Assembly: GCF_003003075.1 (NCBI RefSeq)
Contig: NZ_PVTX01000004.1
Location: forward strand, 221,513 to 285,512
Reading direction: 5' to 3'
Source: Isoptericola halotolerans
GTDB taxonomy: Bacteria > Actinomycetota > Actinomycetes > Actinomycetales > Cellulomonadaceae
Length of the DNA: 64,000 nt
Position 1 is the stretch's first letter, and each line of letters begins with the position of its first letter. Shown in pieces: positions 27,084 to 36,087 of the stretch. The notes below the pieces were generated by a model. The model made no database searches. It was not told where the DNA came from and saw only the letters and a list, made by a program, of their open reading frames with translations. Made by a program: the position numbers and the translations under genes.

Positions 27084-28517
27084 ATGACTTCCGACACCGT
27101 CGCCGGCGGCGCCGACGCGCCCGAGACCGAGTACCGCATCGAGCACGACACGATGGGCGAGGTCCGTGTCCCGGCCCATGCCCTGTACCGCGCGCAGACC
27201 CAGCGCGCCGTGGAGAACTTCCCGATCTCGGGGACCCCGCTCGAGCGCGGCCACGTCCAGGCGCTGGCCCAGGTGAAGAAGGCCGCCGCCCTCGCCAACG
27301 CCGAGCTGGGCGTGCTCGAGCGGGACGTCGCGGACGCGATCGCCGCCGCCGCCGACCGGGTGGCCTCCGGCGAGCTCGACGAGCACTTCCCGGTGGACGT
27401 CTACCAGACCGGTTCCGGGACGTCGTCGAACATGAACACCAACGAGGTCCTCGCGACCCTGGCGACCCGGACTCTGGGCCGCGACGTGCACCCGAACGAC
27501 CACGTCAACGCCTCGCAGTCGTCGAACGACGTCTTCCCCACCTCGGTGCACGTGGCCGCCACCGCCGGGGTCGTGCGGGACCTGGTGCCCGCACTGCAGC
27601 ACCTGGCCGACGCCCTGTCCGCCAAGGCGGAGGAGTTCGCCGGCGTCGTGAAGTCCGGGCGCACGCACCTGATGGACGCCACGCCGGTGACCCTCGGCCA
27701 GGAGTTCGGCGGCTACGCGGCCGCGGTGCGCTACGGCATCGAGCGTCTGGAGTCGGCGCTCCCCCGCGCCGCCGAGGTCCCGCTGGGCGGCACCGCCGTC
27801 GGGACGGGCATCAACACCCCGGCGGGCTTCCCCCAGCGCGTCATCGAGCTGCTGCGCGAGGACACGGGCCTGCCGCTGACGGAGGCGCGCGACCACTTCG
27901 AGGCGCAGTCCGCCCGCGACGGCCTCGTCGAGCTGTCCGGTGCCCTGCGCACCATCGCCGTCTCCGTGACGAAGATCTGCAACGACCTGCGCTGGATGGG
28001 CTCCGGCCCGAACACCGGCCTGGGCGAGATCGCCATCCCGGACCTCCAGCCGGGGTCGTCGATCATGCCGGGCAAGGTCAACCCGGTCATCCCGGAGGCG
28101 GTGCTCATGGTGGCCGCCCGTGTGGTGGGCAACGACGCGACGGTGGCGTGGGCCGGCGCGACGGGCACCTTCGAGCTCAACGTGCAGATCCCCGTCATCG
28201 CCCAGGGCGTGCTCGAGTCGATCCGCCTGCTGACGAACGCCTCGCGCGTGCTGGCGGACAAGACGGTCTCCGGGCTGACCGCCAACGTGGAGCGGGCCCG
28301 GGCGTTCGCGGAGTCCTCGCCGTCGATCGTCACGCCGCTGAACAAGGTGATCGGCTACGAGGCCGCGGCGAAGGTCGCCAAGAAGGCGGTAGCCGAGGGC
28401 CTGACGGTCCGTGAGGCCGTCGTGGCGCTCGGCTTCGTGGACCGCGGCGAGGTCACGGAGGCGCAGCTCGACGAGGCGCTCGACGTGCTGTCGATGACGC
28501 GTCCCCCGCAGGCCTGA
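27084..28517 (+). CDS. fumC: Class II fumarate hydratase
   Basis: A 477-residue homotetrameric TCA-cycle enzyme, fumarate to malate, without an iron-sulfur cluster. The family signature [11 protein letters not shown] is present, as are the [10 protein letters not shown] and [16 protein letters not shown] active-site segments. The ATG at 27084-27086 is taken over an in-frame codon 18 bp upstream. It is followed by a strong 19-bp hairpin. Confidence 0.97.
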   Translation: MTSDTVAGGADAPETEYRIEHDTMGEVRVPAHALYRAQTQRAVENFPISGTPLERGHVQALAQVKKAAALANAELGVLERDVADAIAAAADRVASGELDEHFPVDVYQTGSGTSSNMNTNEVLATLATRTLGRDVHPNDHVNASQSSNDVFPTSVHVAATAGVVRDLVPALQHLADALSAKAEEFAGVVKSGRTHLMDATPVTLGQEFGGYAAAVRYGIERLESALPRAAEVPLGGTAVGTGINTPAGFPQRVIELLREDTGLPLTEARDHFEAQSARDGLVELSGALRTIAVSVTKICNDLRWMGSGPNTGLGEIAIPDLQPGSSIMPGKVNPVIPEAVLMVAARVVGNDATVAWAGATGTFELNVQIPVIAQGVLESIRLLTNASRVLADKTVSGLTANVERARAFAESSPSIVTPLNKVIGYEAAAKVAKKAVAEGLTVREAVVALGFVDRGEVTEAQLDEALDVLSMTRPPQA

Positions 28518-28523
28518 CGCCAC

Positions 28524-28573
28524 TCCGCCCTCCGAGACCCGCAGCGCTGGCTCCGCGGGTCTCGGAGGGCGGA
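28524..28573 (+). terminator. 19-bp perfect hairpin after fumC
   Basis: Left arm 28524-28542 pairs perfectly with 28555-28573 around a 12-nt loop. No U tract follows, as in several other hairpins of this window. It ends 5 bp before an iron-box-like site. Confidence 0.8.
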
Positions 28574-28578
28574 CTATG

Positions 28579-28597
28579 TTTGGTAAGCCTTACCTCA
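28579..28597. promoter_or_regulatory. DtxR/IdeR-like iron box without an obvious target gene
   Basis: The core is the perfect 6-1-6 palindrome GGTAAG-C-CTTACC (28582-28594). Against the 19-bp consensus of iron-dependent repressors it matches 15 of 19 bases. It lies between the fumC terminator and the 3' end of the convergent PIN-PhoH gene. A weak plus-strand promoter (TTGGTA, 17 bp, TACGGT at 28603-28608) overlaps it. Confidence 0.55.
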
Positions 28598-28621
28598 CCT
28601 GCTACGGTCGGCATCACGCGT

Positions 28622-28676
28622 GAGGCGCGCCGCCGTGTGCGCGGGGCTGGGGGGTTCCACCAGGACGGCGCGCCTC
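28622..28676. repeat. 11-bp inverted repeat with a 33-nt loop in the convergent gap
   Basis: 28622-28632 pairs perfectly with 28666-28676. It could terminate PIN-PhoH transcription (minus strand), or be the body of a structured small RNA started from the iron-box promoter. A 10-bp palindrome (TCACGCGTGA, 28614-28623) precedes it. Confidence 0.45.
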
Positions 28677-28682
28677 CGCGGG

Positions 28683-30020
28683 TCAGATCTCCAGCGACTC
28701 CAGCATCTCGGTGACCAGCGCCGCCACCGGCGACCGCTCGGACCGGGTCAGCGTGACGTGCGCGAACAGCGGGTGGCCCTTCATCGCCTCGATGACCGCC
28801 GCGACGCCGTCGTGCCGGCCGACGCGCAGGTTGTCCCGCTGCGCGACGTCGTGGGTCAGCACCACGCGCGATCCCTGGCCGACGCGCGACAGCACCGTCA
28901 GCAGCACGTTGCGCTCCAGCGACTGGGCCTCGTCGACGATGACGAACGCGTCGTGCAGCGAGCGCCCGCGGATGTGGGTCAGCGGCAGGACCTCGAGCAT
29001 GTCCCGGTCGATGACCTCCTCGACCACCGCGGGCGAGACCAGCGCACCCAGCGTGTCGAACACCGCCTGCGCCCAGGGGTTCATCTTCTCGGACTCCGTG
29101 CCCGGCAGGTAGCCGAGCTCCTGGCCGCCGACGGCGTACAGCGGCCGGAACACCAGGATCTTGCGGTGCTGGCGGCGCTCGAGCACCGCCTCCAGCCCCG
29201 CGCACAGCGCCAGCGCCGACTTCCCGGTGCCGGCCCGGCCCCCCAGGGACAGGATGCCGACGTCCGGGTCGAGCAGCAGGTCGATGGCGATCCGCTGCTC
29301 CGCGGAGCGGCCGTGCACCCCGAACACGTCCTGGTCGCCGCGGACCAGGCGCACCTGCTTGTCCGCGGTGACGCGCCCGAGCGCCGACCCGGCGGACCCC
29401 TGGATCACGAGGCCCGTGTGGCACAGCAGCGGGCCCGCCTCCTGGACGACCTGCGGGTCGAGGGACGCCAGCTCGACCGTGGAGCCCTCGTACAGGGCCC
29501 CGACCTGGTCGTCCGTCATCGTGATCTCACGCATGCCCGTCCAGCCGGAGTCCACCGCCAGCTCGTGGCGGTACTCCTCCGCGCGCAGCCCGACGGCGGA
29601 GGCCTTGACGCGCATCGGCAGGTCCTTCGAGACCACCGTGACGTCTCGCCCCTCGGCCGCCAGGTTGGCCGCGACCGACAGGATCCGCGTGTCGTTGTCC
29701 CCCAGGCGGAACCCGGCGGGCAGCACCTCCGGGTCCGTGTGGTTCAGCTCGACCCGGAGCGTGCCGCCGTCCGTGCCGATCGGCACGGGCGCGTCGAGGC
29801 GCCCGTGCTGGATCCGCAGGTCGTCGAGCGCCCGCAGTGCGCTGCGGGCGAAGTAGCCGAGCTCGGCGTGGTGCCGCTTGGCCTCCAGCTCGGTGACGAC
29901 CACCACGGGCAGGACGACGTCGTGCTCGGCGAACCGGTGGATGGCTCGCGGGTCGGACAGCAGGACGGACGTGTCGATGACGAACGTCCGCAGGTCGGTG
30001 CTGGTGTTCTCAGTGGCCAC
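28683..30020 (-). CDS. PhoH2 (PIN-PhoH) RNA-processing ATPase
   Basis: A 445-residue fusion. An N-terminal PIN nuclease domain (about 8-160, [26 protein letters not shown] and later acidic residues) is joined to a PhoH RNA-helicase-like ATPase (about 200-445) with [33 protein letters not shown] and VDEAQSLE. PhoH2 of mycobacteria unwinds and cleaves RNA and is part of a toxin-antitoxin-like locus there; no small antitoxin gene is visible upstream here. The GTG start at 30018-30020 has GAGGAG eight bases upstream. Confidence 0.93.
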   Translation of the reverse strand: MATENTSTDLRTFVIDTSVLLSDPRAIHRFAEHDVVLPVVVVTELEAKRHHAELGYFARSALRALDDLRIQHGRLDAPVPIGTDGGTLRVELNHTDPEVLPAGFRLGDNDTRILSVAANLAAEGRDVTVVSKDLPMRVKASAVGLRAEEYRHELAVDSGWTGMREITMTDDQVGALYEGSTVELASLDPQVVQEAGPLLCHTGLVIQGSAGSALGRVTADKQVRLVRGDQDVFGVHGRSAEQRIAIDLLLDPDVGILSLGGRAGTGKSALALCAGLEAVLERRQHRKILVFRPLYAVGGQELGYLPGTESEKMNPWAQAVFDTLGALVSPAVVEEVIDRDMLEVLPLTHIRGRSLHDAFVIVDEAQSLERNVLLTVLSRVGQGSRVVLTHDVAQRDNLRVGRHDGVAAVIEAMKGHPLFAHVTLTRSERSPVAALVTEMLESLEI

Positions 30021-30361
30021 GATGTGCTCCTCGCGCAGAGCGGGACGGTGGTGTGGGCGGGCGACCGGCCGAGCGCACGTCGTGCAGCGGAGCCGGGGCC
30101 GGCCCTCCTGCGCGGAGCGAGCACTCCATCAGATGGCCTCCCGAGGACGCACAGGGAATGCGTCCTGAGCGTCACGCTACGACTCCGACGGCGTGACGGA
30201 CGTCACGGGACCGGCGCGTCGCGAAGTCGTCATCCAGAGTTCACGCCCCGGGCCCGCCGGGTGCCGGCCGGTAGGCTGTGGCGAGGTGAGCCGGGAAGTC
30301 TGGTCGGCGGTACCGGCTGCGACGCCGGCTCGAACCACGCCCGAACGAACAGGAGCCTCCC
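30021..30361. promoter_or_regulatory. Divergent promoter region between PIN-PhoH and nhaA
   Basis: A 341-bp gap with no supported gene. It holds an 8-bp inverted repeat (30144-30151 / 30159-30166) and a cluster of three CGTCACG motifs: 30170-30177, inverted at 30191-30198, and 30201-30207, which with its mate forms the dyad CGTGAC-GGAC-GTCACG. These may be regulator sites for nhaA or phoH2. The nhaA Shine-Dalgarno AGGAG is at 30351-30355. Confidence 0.45.
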
Positions 30362-31657
30362 CTGAGCACCGACGTCGACACCCAGACCTTCGGACAGCGC
30401 CTGTCCCGCTTCCTCTCCCGGGAGACCACGGGCGGCGCGCTCCTCATCGGCGCCGCGATCGTGGCGCTGATCTTCGCCAACTCACCGTGGCGGGAGGCGT
30501 ACACGACGCTCACCGAGACCGTCGTCGGCCCCGCCTACCTCGGCTCGTTGTACATCCACCTCGACCTCTCGCTCGCCTCGTGGGCGGCGGACGGGCTGCT
30601 GGCGATCTTCTTCTTCACCGTCGGCCTCGAGCTCAAGCACGAGTTCGTCGCCGGGTCGCTGCGCAGCCCCAAGCAGGCCGGCGTGCCGATGCTGGCCGCG
30701 GTGGGCGGCATGGTGGTGCCGGCCGTCTTCTACGTGGTTGCGATCCTCGTCCTGGGTGACTCCAGCGCTCTGCACGGCTGGGCGATCCCGACGGCCACCG
30801 ACATCGCGTTCGCGCTCGCCGTCCTCGCCGTCTTCGGCAAGGGCCTGCCGGTCGCGATCCGTACCTTCCTGCTCACCCTCGCGGTGGTCGACGACCTCCT
30901 GGCGATCATCATCATCGCGGTCTTCTACACCGAGGCCATCCACGGGGCGTGGCTCGGCGCCTCGCTCGCCGTCGTCGCGGTGTTCGCCTGGTACATCCGG
31001 ACGCGGAACCCGCGCTGGTGGGTGCTCGTGCCGCTCTTCGTCGTCGCGTGGGCCTGCATGCACGCCTCAGGCGTGCACGCGACGATCGCCGGCGTCCTCA
31101 TGGGCTTCGCCGCCACCGCGCGCCCGATCCACGGAGAGACCGAGACGCGGACGCACCGCTACGAGCACGCGATCAAGCCCTGGTCGCAGGGCCTGGCGCT
31201 GCCCCTCTTCGCGTTCTTCTCGGCGGGGGTCAACCTGGTCGACGGCGGCGGCCCGGCCGAGATCCTCGGCCAGCCCGTCGTCCTCGCCATCGTGGGCGGT
31301 CTCGTGGTCGGCAAGCTCCTCGGCATCCTCGGAACCACCTGGCTCGTCACGCGGGTGACCCCCTTGCGGCTCGCCCAGGGCATCGGTGTGCGCGACCTGC
31401 TGCCGGTCGCCCTCCTGGCGGGCATCGGGTTCACCGTGTCGCTGCTCATCGCCGAGCTCTCGTTCGGGCACGGCTCGGAGCACACCCTGGGTGCCAAGGC
31501 GGCCATCCTCATCGCGTCCGTCATCGCCGCGACCCTGGGCGCGCTCACGCTGCGCTGGGACGCCAAGCAGGAGCGCGGGCCGGACATGAACCGCGACGAC
31601 CTGCCGGACGAGGTGACCACGGTCATCGGCGACGAGGAGGACCGCAAGGAGCACTGA
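30362..31657 (+). CDS. nhaA: Na+/H+ antiporter NhaA, probable CTG start
   Basis: A 431-residue, twelve-helix antiporter exporting Na+ in exchange for H+. The segment FLSRETTGGALLIGAAIVALIFANSP aligns with helix 1 of E. coli NhaA and starts before the first in-frame GTG (30461), which would cut that helix. No in-frame ATG, GTG or TTG occurs after the TGA at 30287. CTG at 30362-30364 has AGGAG six bases upstream and is the only sensible start. The ion-binding region (ATDIAFALAV, VVDDLLAIIIIA with the Asp-Asp pair) is intact. The C-terminus is acidic. Confidence 0.93.
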   Translation: MSTDVDTQTFGQRLSRFLSRETTGGALLIGAAIVALIFANSPWREAYTTLTETVVGPAYLGSLYIHLDLSLASWAADGLLAIFFFTVGLELKHEFVAGSLRSPKQAGVPMLAAVGGMVVPAVFYVVAILVLGDSSALHGWAIPTATDIAFALAVLAVFGKGLPVAIRTFLLTLAVVDDLLAIIIIAVFYTEAIHGAWLGASLAVVAVFAWYIRTRNPRWWVLVPLFVVAWACMHASGVHATIAGVLMGFAATARPIHGETETRTHRYEHAIKPWSQGLALPLFAFFSAGVNLVDGGGPAEILGQPVVLAIVGGLVVGKLLGILGTTWLVTRVTPLRLAQGIGVRDLLPVALLAGIGFTVSLLIAELSFGHGSEHTLGAKAAILIASVIAATLGALTLRWDAKQERGPDMNRDDLPDEVTTVIGDEEDRKEH

Positions 31658-31662
31658 GCCCC

Positions 31663-31695
31663 GCGGCCCGGCCGCGGGTACCACGGCCGGGCCGC
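31663..31695 (+). terminator. 12-bp hairpin after nhaA
   Basis: 31663-31674 pairs with 31684-31695 around a 9-nt loop, very GC-rich, no U tract. An overlapping alternative 8-bp stem (31660-31667 / 31671-31678) is possible. Confidence 0.6.
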
Positions 31696-31778
31696 CCGCC
31701 GCGCCCGCGGTCGCGACGACCGGGACCACCGGCCAGACTCGACAGTGCCCGCACCCCTACCACGAGGGACGGAGAGAC

Positions 31779-32273
31779 ATGTCGAGCACGAGAACACGCC
31801 CGCTCCTGCTGCCGGTCCTGGTGACAGCCGCCGTCGTCTCGCCACTCACGGCGTGCGGCGACGAGGCCCCGGCACCTGGCGCGGACGTCACGGTGGAGGA
31901 CGTCGCCGAGGCGGACCTCGGCGACGACAGCGACGTCGAGCCTCCCCTCGAGGGGCGGGAGGTCAGCGTCCGGGGCCAGGTGCTGGAGATCCTCGACCCC
32001 GGTGCGTTCCTGCTCGGAGATCCGGGAGTGCTCGAGCCGAGGGTGCTCGTGATGAGCACGTCGACCGACTTCGACGACCTCGGCCTGGCGGTGACCCACG
32101 CCGTCGTGGAGGACGCGACCGTCGTGGAGGTCACCGGCACCGTCCGTGAGCTGTCCCTCGGAGAGTTCCAGGAGGACTACGCCATCCCCTACCAGCCGGA
32201 GATCTTCGAGGAGTACGCCGGCAAGCCGGTGATCGTCGCCGAGCGCCTGGAGGTCCTCGAGCGGCAGGAATGA
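31779..32273 (+). CDS. Secreted lipoprotein of unknown function, 164 aa
   Basis: A signal peptide with lipobox PLTAC (Cys26) precedes an acidic linker and a compact beta-rich domain (about 55-160) that begins [22 protein letters not shown]. The GQV/VRGxV pattern and following beta strands suggest a small OB-like fold, but this is only an impression. GGAGAG precedes the ATG at 31779. The stop abuts the convergent LysR gene. Confidence 0.75.
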   Translation: MSSTRTRPLLLPVLVTAAVVSPLTACGDEAPAPGADVTVEDVAEADLGDDSDVEPPLEGREVSVRGQVLEILDPGAFLLGDPGVLEPRVLVMSTSTDFDDLGLAVTHAVVEDATVVEVTGTVRELSLGEFQEDYAIPYQPEIFEEYAGKPVIVAERLEVLERQE

Positions 32274-32274
32274 C

Positions 32275-33177
32275 TCACGCCGAACGGCCCAGCAGCGCGT
32301 CCCGCTGCACCTCCACCTGCCGCCGCAGCGCCACCAGGACCGCGGCGACGGCAGGTCGGCGCCACGACTCGGGGTGCACGAGCGCCCGGTAGGGCAGCCG
32401 GTCGCGGACCTGGTCGGGCAGCAGCCGGACGAGGTCGCTGTGCCGGTCGGCCGCCAGGCATGGGACGAAGCCGACCCCGGCGCCTGCCCGCGTGGCCTCC
32501 ACGTGCACGAACACGTTCGTGGACGTCATGGCGTCACGGATGCCCGGCACGAGCCGGCGCGGGGTGTCGAGGTCGTCCACCTGCAGCATCGAGTCGATGA
32601 AGTGCACGAGCCCGTGCCCGGCCAGCTCGGCGACGGTCTGCGGCGTCCCGTGCTCGGCGAGGTAGTCGCGCGAGGCGTACATCCCGAGCTCGAACTCGCC
32701 GAGCGGCACCACCTGGGCCCGCGGCGCGGGGGCGTCGCCGACCACCACCTCGATGTCGACCCCCGACCGGTGCTGGGCGGGACGCCGGGTCACCGTCACC
32801 GCCTCGACCGTCAGGTCGGGGTGCTCGCGGCGCAGCCCGACGACGGCGGGCGGGACCACGTAGGCGCTGAACGCGTCGGTGGCGGTCATCCGGACCACGC
32901 CCGTGACCGGGTCGGCCTCGCCGTCGTCGGCGACGAGGCGACCGACGGCGTCGGAGACCGCCTCGGCGGCGCGGGTCGCCCGCTCGCCCAGCGCCGTCAG
33001 CTCCCACCCGTCCGTGCCGCGCACGAGGACCCGGTCGCCGAGGCTGCGCTCCAGGGCGGCGACGGTCCGCGCCACCGTGGTGTGCGTGACACCGAGCTCG
33101 GCGGCCGCAGCGGTGTAGCGCCCGGTGCGCGCGACGGCGAGCAGGACGAGCAGGTGGTCGGCGGACGGTGTCGGCAT
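32275..33177 (-). CDS. LysR-family transcriptional regulator
   Basis: A 300-residue regulator with an N-terminal helix-turn-helix (about 5-62, [35 protein letters not shown]) and a periplasmic-binding-like effector domain (about 90-290). It is divergent from the CoA-transferase/thiolase operon, the usual arrangement for a LysR protein that activates its neighbour in response to a substrate such as acetoacetate or a 3-oxoacid. The ATG is at 33175-33177; a 26-bp dyad lies just upstream. Confidence 0.92.
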   Translation of the reverse strand: MPTPSADHLLVLLAVARTGRYTAAAAELGVTHTTVARTVAALERSLGDRVLVRGTDGWELTALGERATRAAEAVSDAVGRLVADDGEADPVTGVVRMTATDAFSAYVVPPAVVGLRREHPDLTVEAVTVTRRPAQHRSGVDIEVVVGDAPAPRAQVVPLGEFELGMYASRDYLAEHGTPQTVAELAGHGLVHFIDSMLQVDDLDTPRRLVPGIRDAMTSTNVFVHVEATRAGAGVGFVPCLAADRHSDLVRLLPDQVRDRLPYRALVHPESWRRPAVAAVLVALRRQVEVQRDALLGRSA

Positions 33178-33190
33178 GGCTCCACGGTAG

Positions 33191-33216
33191 CCCGCTGTGC
33201 ATTCGTGCACAGCGGG
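33191..33216. promoter_or_regulatory. 26-bp dyad between LysR and CoA-transferase genes
   Basis: A perfect 11-bp inverted repeat (33191-33201 / 33206-33216) flanks the spacer TTCG; the inner part reads TGTGCA-TTCG-TGCACA. It lies 14 bp before the LysR start and 94 bp before the CoA-transferase start. It is a candidate LysR operator with autoregulation. Confidence 0.6.
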
Positions 33217-33309
33217 TGTGCCTCGATGAGCGTTGCGCGCACATGGCGCGCCTGTGACCATCGGAGGACCATCAGAGACGCCCTGTCGACGACGACGCCG
33301 GAGGTTGCC

Positions 33310-34824
33310 ATGCCCACCGCCCCGCACCCGGGACCCGACAAGGTGCTCTCCTCCGCCGCCGACGCGGTGGCCGACATCCCCGACGGCGCCTCTCTCGCCG
33401 TCGGCGGCTTCGGGCTCTGCGGCAACCCCGTGGCGCTCATCGAGGCGCTGCTCGACCAGGGCACGCGCGACCTGTGGGTCGTGAGCAACAACTGCGGAGT
33501 CGACGACTGGGGCCTGGGGGTCCTGCTCGGCGCGGACCGGATCCGCCGGATCACGGCCTCCTACGTCGGAGAGAACAAGGAGTTCGCGCGCCGGTACCTC
33601 GCCGGGGAGCTGCAGCTCGAGCTCACCCCGCAGGGCACCCTCGCCGAGAAGCTCCGCGCCGGCGGGTCCGGCATCGCCGCCTTCTACACGCGCGCCGGCG
33701 TCGGCACCCAGGTGGCCGACGGCGGCCTCCCGCAGCGCTACGACGCCGACGGCGGGGTGGCCGTCGCCTCGCCGGCGAAGGACGTGCGGACCTTCGCCGA
33801 CCCTTCAGCGCCGGACGGCTCCGAGACCGAGTACGTGCTCGAGGAGGCGATCCGCACCGACTTCGCCCTGGTGCACGCCGCGAAGGGCGACCGGCACGGC
33901 AACCTGGTGTTCCACCGCTCGGCGCGCAACTTCGCCCCGCAGGCCGCGATGGCCGGGCGCGTGTGCGTGGCACAGGTCGAGGAGCTCGTCGAGCCCGGCG
34001 ATCTCGACCCGGACGAGATCCACCTGCCGGGCGTCTACGTGCACCGCGTGGTGGTGGTCGGCACCGGGATCGAGAAGCGGATCGAGAAGCGCACCACCCG
34101 GCCCGACGTCGCGGCGTCGGCCCCGGAGACCGCGCCGCCAGAGGACGCCGCACCTCGCCGCGGCCGGAGCCGGGACCAGATGGCGGCCCGGGCTGCGGCC
34201 GAGCTCGCCGACGGCTCGTACGTCAACCTCGGCATCGGCATGCCGACGCTGGTACCGAACCACGTCCCGGCCGGGCGGCACCTCGTGCTGCAGTCCGAGA
34301 ACGGGCTGCTCGGCGTGGGCCCGTACCCGACCGAGGACGAGGTCGACCCGGACCTGATCAACGCCGGCAAGGAGACCGTCACGCTGCTGCCGGGCGCCTC
34401 CGTGTTCGACGCCGCCACGAGCTTCGGCATGATCCGCGGCGGCAAGATCGACGCCGCGATCCTGGGCGCCATGCAGGTGTCCGCCACCGGCGACCTCGCC
34501 AACTGGATGATCCCCGGCAAGATGGTCAAGGGGCCGGGCGGCGCGATGGACCTCGTCAACGGTGCACGGCGGCTGATCGTCCTCATGGACCACACCGCCC
34601 GCGACGGCTCGCCCAAGATCCTGCCCGCGTGCACGCTCCCGCTCACCGGACGCGGCGTCGTCGACCGCATCATCACCGACCTCGCCGTGATCGACGTGAC
34701 CGGCGACGGCCTCGTGCTGCGCGAGCTCGCTCCCGGGGTGACGGCCGACGAGGTCGTCGCGGCCACCGGGGCGCACCTGCGGATCGACCCCGACCTCGAC
34801 ACACCCCGAAAGGTTCAGTCATGA
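33310..34824 (+). CDS. 3-oxoacid CoA-transferase, fused A and B subunits
   Basis: A 504-residue protein with the alpha subunit first (about 5-255, [18 protein letters not shown]) and the beta subunit second (about 285-500, [12 protein letters not shown] and the active-site Glu in [11 protein letters not shown]), joined by a Pro/Ala linker. It transfers CoA between succinyl-CoA or acetyl-CoA and a 3-oxoacid such as acetoacetate or 3-oxoadipate. The fused form resembles mitochondrial SCOT. GGAGG lies five bases before the ATG at 33310. Confidence 0.93.
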   Translation: MPTAPHPGPDKVLSSAADAVADIPDGASLAVGGFGLCGNPVALIEALLDQGTRDLWVVSNNCGVDDWGLGVLLGADRIRRITASYVGENKEFARRYLAGELQLELTPQGTLAEKLRAGGSGIAAFYTRAGVGTQVADGGLPQRYDADGGVAVASPAKDVRTFADPSAPDGSETEYVLEEAIRTDFALVHAAKGDRHGNLVFHRSARNFAPQAAMAGRVCVAQVEELVEPGDLDPDEIHLPGVYVHRVVVVGTGIEKRIEKRTTRPDVAASAPETAPPEDAAPRRGRSRDQMAARAAAELADGSYVNLGIGMPTLVPNHVPAGRHLVLQSENGLLGVGPYPTEDEVDPDLINAGKETVTLLPGASVFDAATSFGMIRGGKIDAAILGAMQVSATGDLANWMIPGKMVKGPGGAMDLVNGARRLIVLMDHTARDGSPKILPACTLPLTGRGVVDRIITDLAVIDVTGDGLVLRELAPGVTADEVVAATGAHLRIDPDLDTPRKVQS

Positions 34825-36041
34825 CCAGCACCACCGCACCACGACCCGACGACGTCGTCGTCGTCTCCGCCGCCCGCACGCCCCAGGGACGGCTCGGCGG
34901 CGCCCTCGCCACACTGTCCGCCGTCGAGCTCGGCGCCGTCGCCGCGCGCTCGGCCCTCGCCGCGGCCGGGGACCTCGCCGAGGACGTCGACGCCGTGGTC
35001 CTCGGCCAGGTGCTGCAGGCCGGCGCGGGCCAGAACCCGGCCCGGCAGACCGCCGTCGCCGCCGGGGTCTCCCTGGGCGTCCACGCCGTGACCGTCAACA
35101 AGGTCTGCCTGTCCGGGCTGACCGCCGTCGTCGACGGCGCACGCCTGCTGCGGACCGGCGAGGCGTCGGTCGTGCTGGTCGGCGGCCAGGAGTCGATGAC
35201 CAACGCCCCGCACCTGCTGCCGGGCGCGCGGGCAGGCTTCCGCTACGGCGACGCCACCCTGCTCGACGCCGTGGCGCGGGACGGGCTGTCCGACGCGTTC
35301 GACGGGCAGGCGATGGGCCTGAGCACCGAGGAGCACAACGCCGGGGACGTGTTCGTCTCCCGCGCGGAACAGGACGAGGTGGCCGCGGCCTCCCACCAGC
35401 GGGCCGCCCGGGCCGCGAAGGACGGCGTGCTCGCCGGCGAGATCGCGCCCGTCGAGGTACCGCAGCGGCGCGGCGAGCCCGTCGTCGTCTCCTCGGACGA
35501 GGGGGTTCGTCCGGACACCACGGCCGACGCGCTCGCCCGGCTGCGGCCCGCGTTCTCCGCCGACGGCACGCTGACGGCGGGCAACTCGTCGCAGATCTCC
35601 GACGGCGCCGCGGCACTCGTGCTGACCACCCGGGAACGCGCAGAGGCGGCCGTGGTACCCGTGCTGGCCACCGTGCGGTCGGCCGGCCAGGTCGCCGGGC
35701 CGGACACCTCGCTGCACTCCCAGCCCGCCCGGGCGATCAGCGCGGCGCTGGCGCGCGAGGGCTGGACCCCGGACGACCTGGACCACGTCGAGATCAACGA
35801 GGCCTTCGCCGTCGTGGCCGCCGTGTCGACGCGGGCGCTGGGCCTCGACCCGGAGATCGTCAACCCGCATGGCGGCGGGATCTCGTTGGGACACCCGATC
35901 GGGGCCTCGGGCGCCCGGCTGGCCGTGCACGCCGCCCACGAGCTCGCGCGGCGTCGCGCGGCCGGGGAGGACGGGCTCCGCGCCGCCGTCGCGCTCTGCG
36001 GCGGTGGCGGCCAGGGCGAGGCGCTGCTCCTCGAGGGCTGA
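34821..36041 (+). CDS. Acetyl-CoA C-acetyltransferase (thiolase)
   Basis: A 406-residue thiolase. The acyl-accepting Cys96 sits in [32 protein letters not shown] (catalytic His) and CGGGGQG (second Cys) complete the active site. Coupled by an ATGA overlap to the CoA-transferase, it would cleave acetoacetyl-CoA to two acetyl-CoA that feed the glyoxylate shunt encoded nearby. Confidence 0.94.
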   Translation: MTSTTAPRPDDVVVVSAARTPQGRLGGALATLSAVELGAVAARSALAAAGDLAEDVDAVVLGQVLQAGAGQNPARQTAVAAGVSLGVHAVTVNKVCLSGLTAVVDGARLLRTGEASVVLVGGQESMTNAPHLLPGARAGFRYGDATLLDAVARDGLSDAFDGQAMGLSTEEHNAGDVFVSRAEQDEVAAASHQRAARAAKDGVLAGEIAPVEVPQRRGEPVVVSSDEGVRPDTTADALARLRPAFSADGTLTAGNSSQISDGAAALVLTTRERAEAAVVPVLATVRSAGQVAGPDTSLHSQPARAISAALAREGWTPDDLDHVEINEAFAVVAAVSTRALGLDPEIVNPHGGGISLGHPIGASGARLAVHAAHELARRRAAGEDGLRAAVALCGGGGQGEALLLEG

Positions 36042-36051
36042 CCGACCCACC

Positions 36052-36087
36052 CTCGTGCGCTGCGGCCCGCGGGCCTCAGCGCACGAG
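36052..36087. terminator. Bidirectional hairpin between thiolase and glutamate dehydrogenase
   Basis: A perfect 11-bp stem (36052-36062 / 36077-36087) with a 14-nt loop; it overlaps the stop codon of the dehydrogenase and serves both convergent genes. Confidence 0.6.

Noticed and set aside
28620..30365. A plus-strand ORF starting just after the iron box
   Set aside because: It is the antisense shadow of PIN-PhoH; a small RNA is more likely than a protein here.
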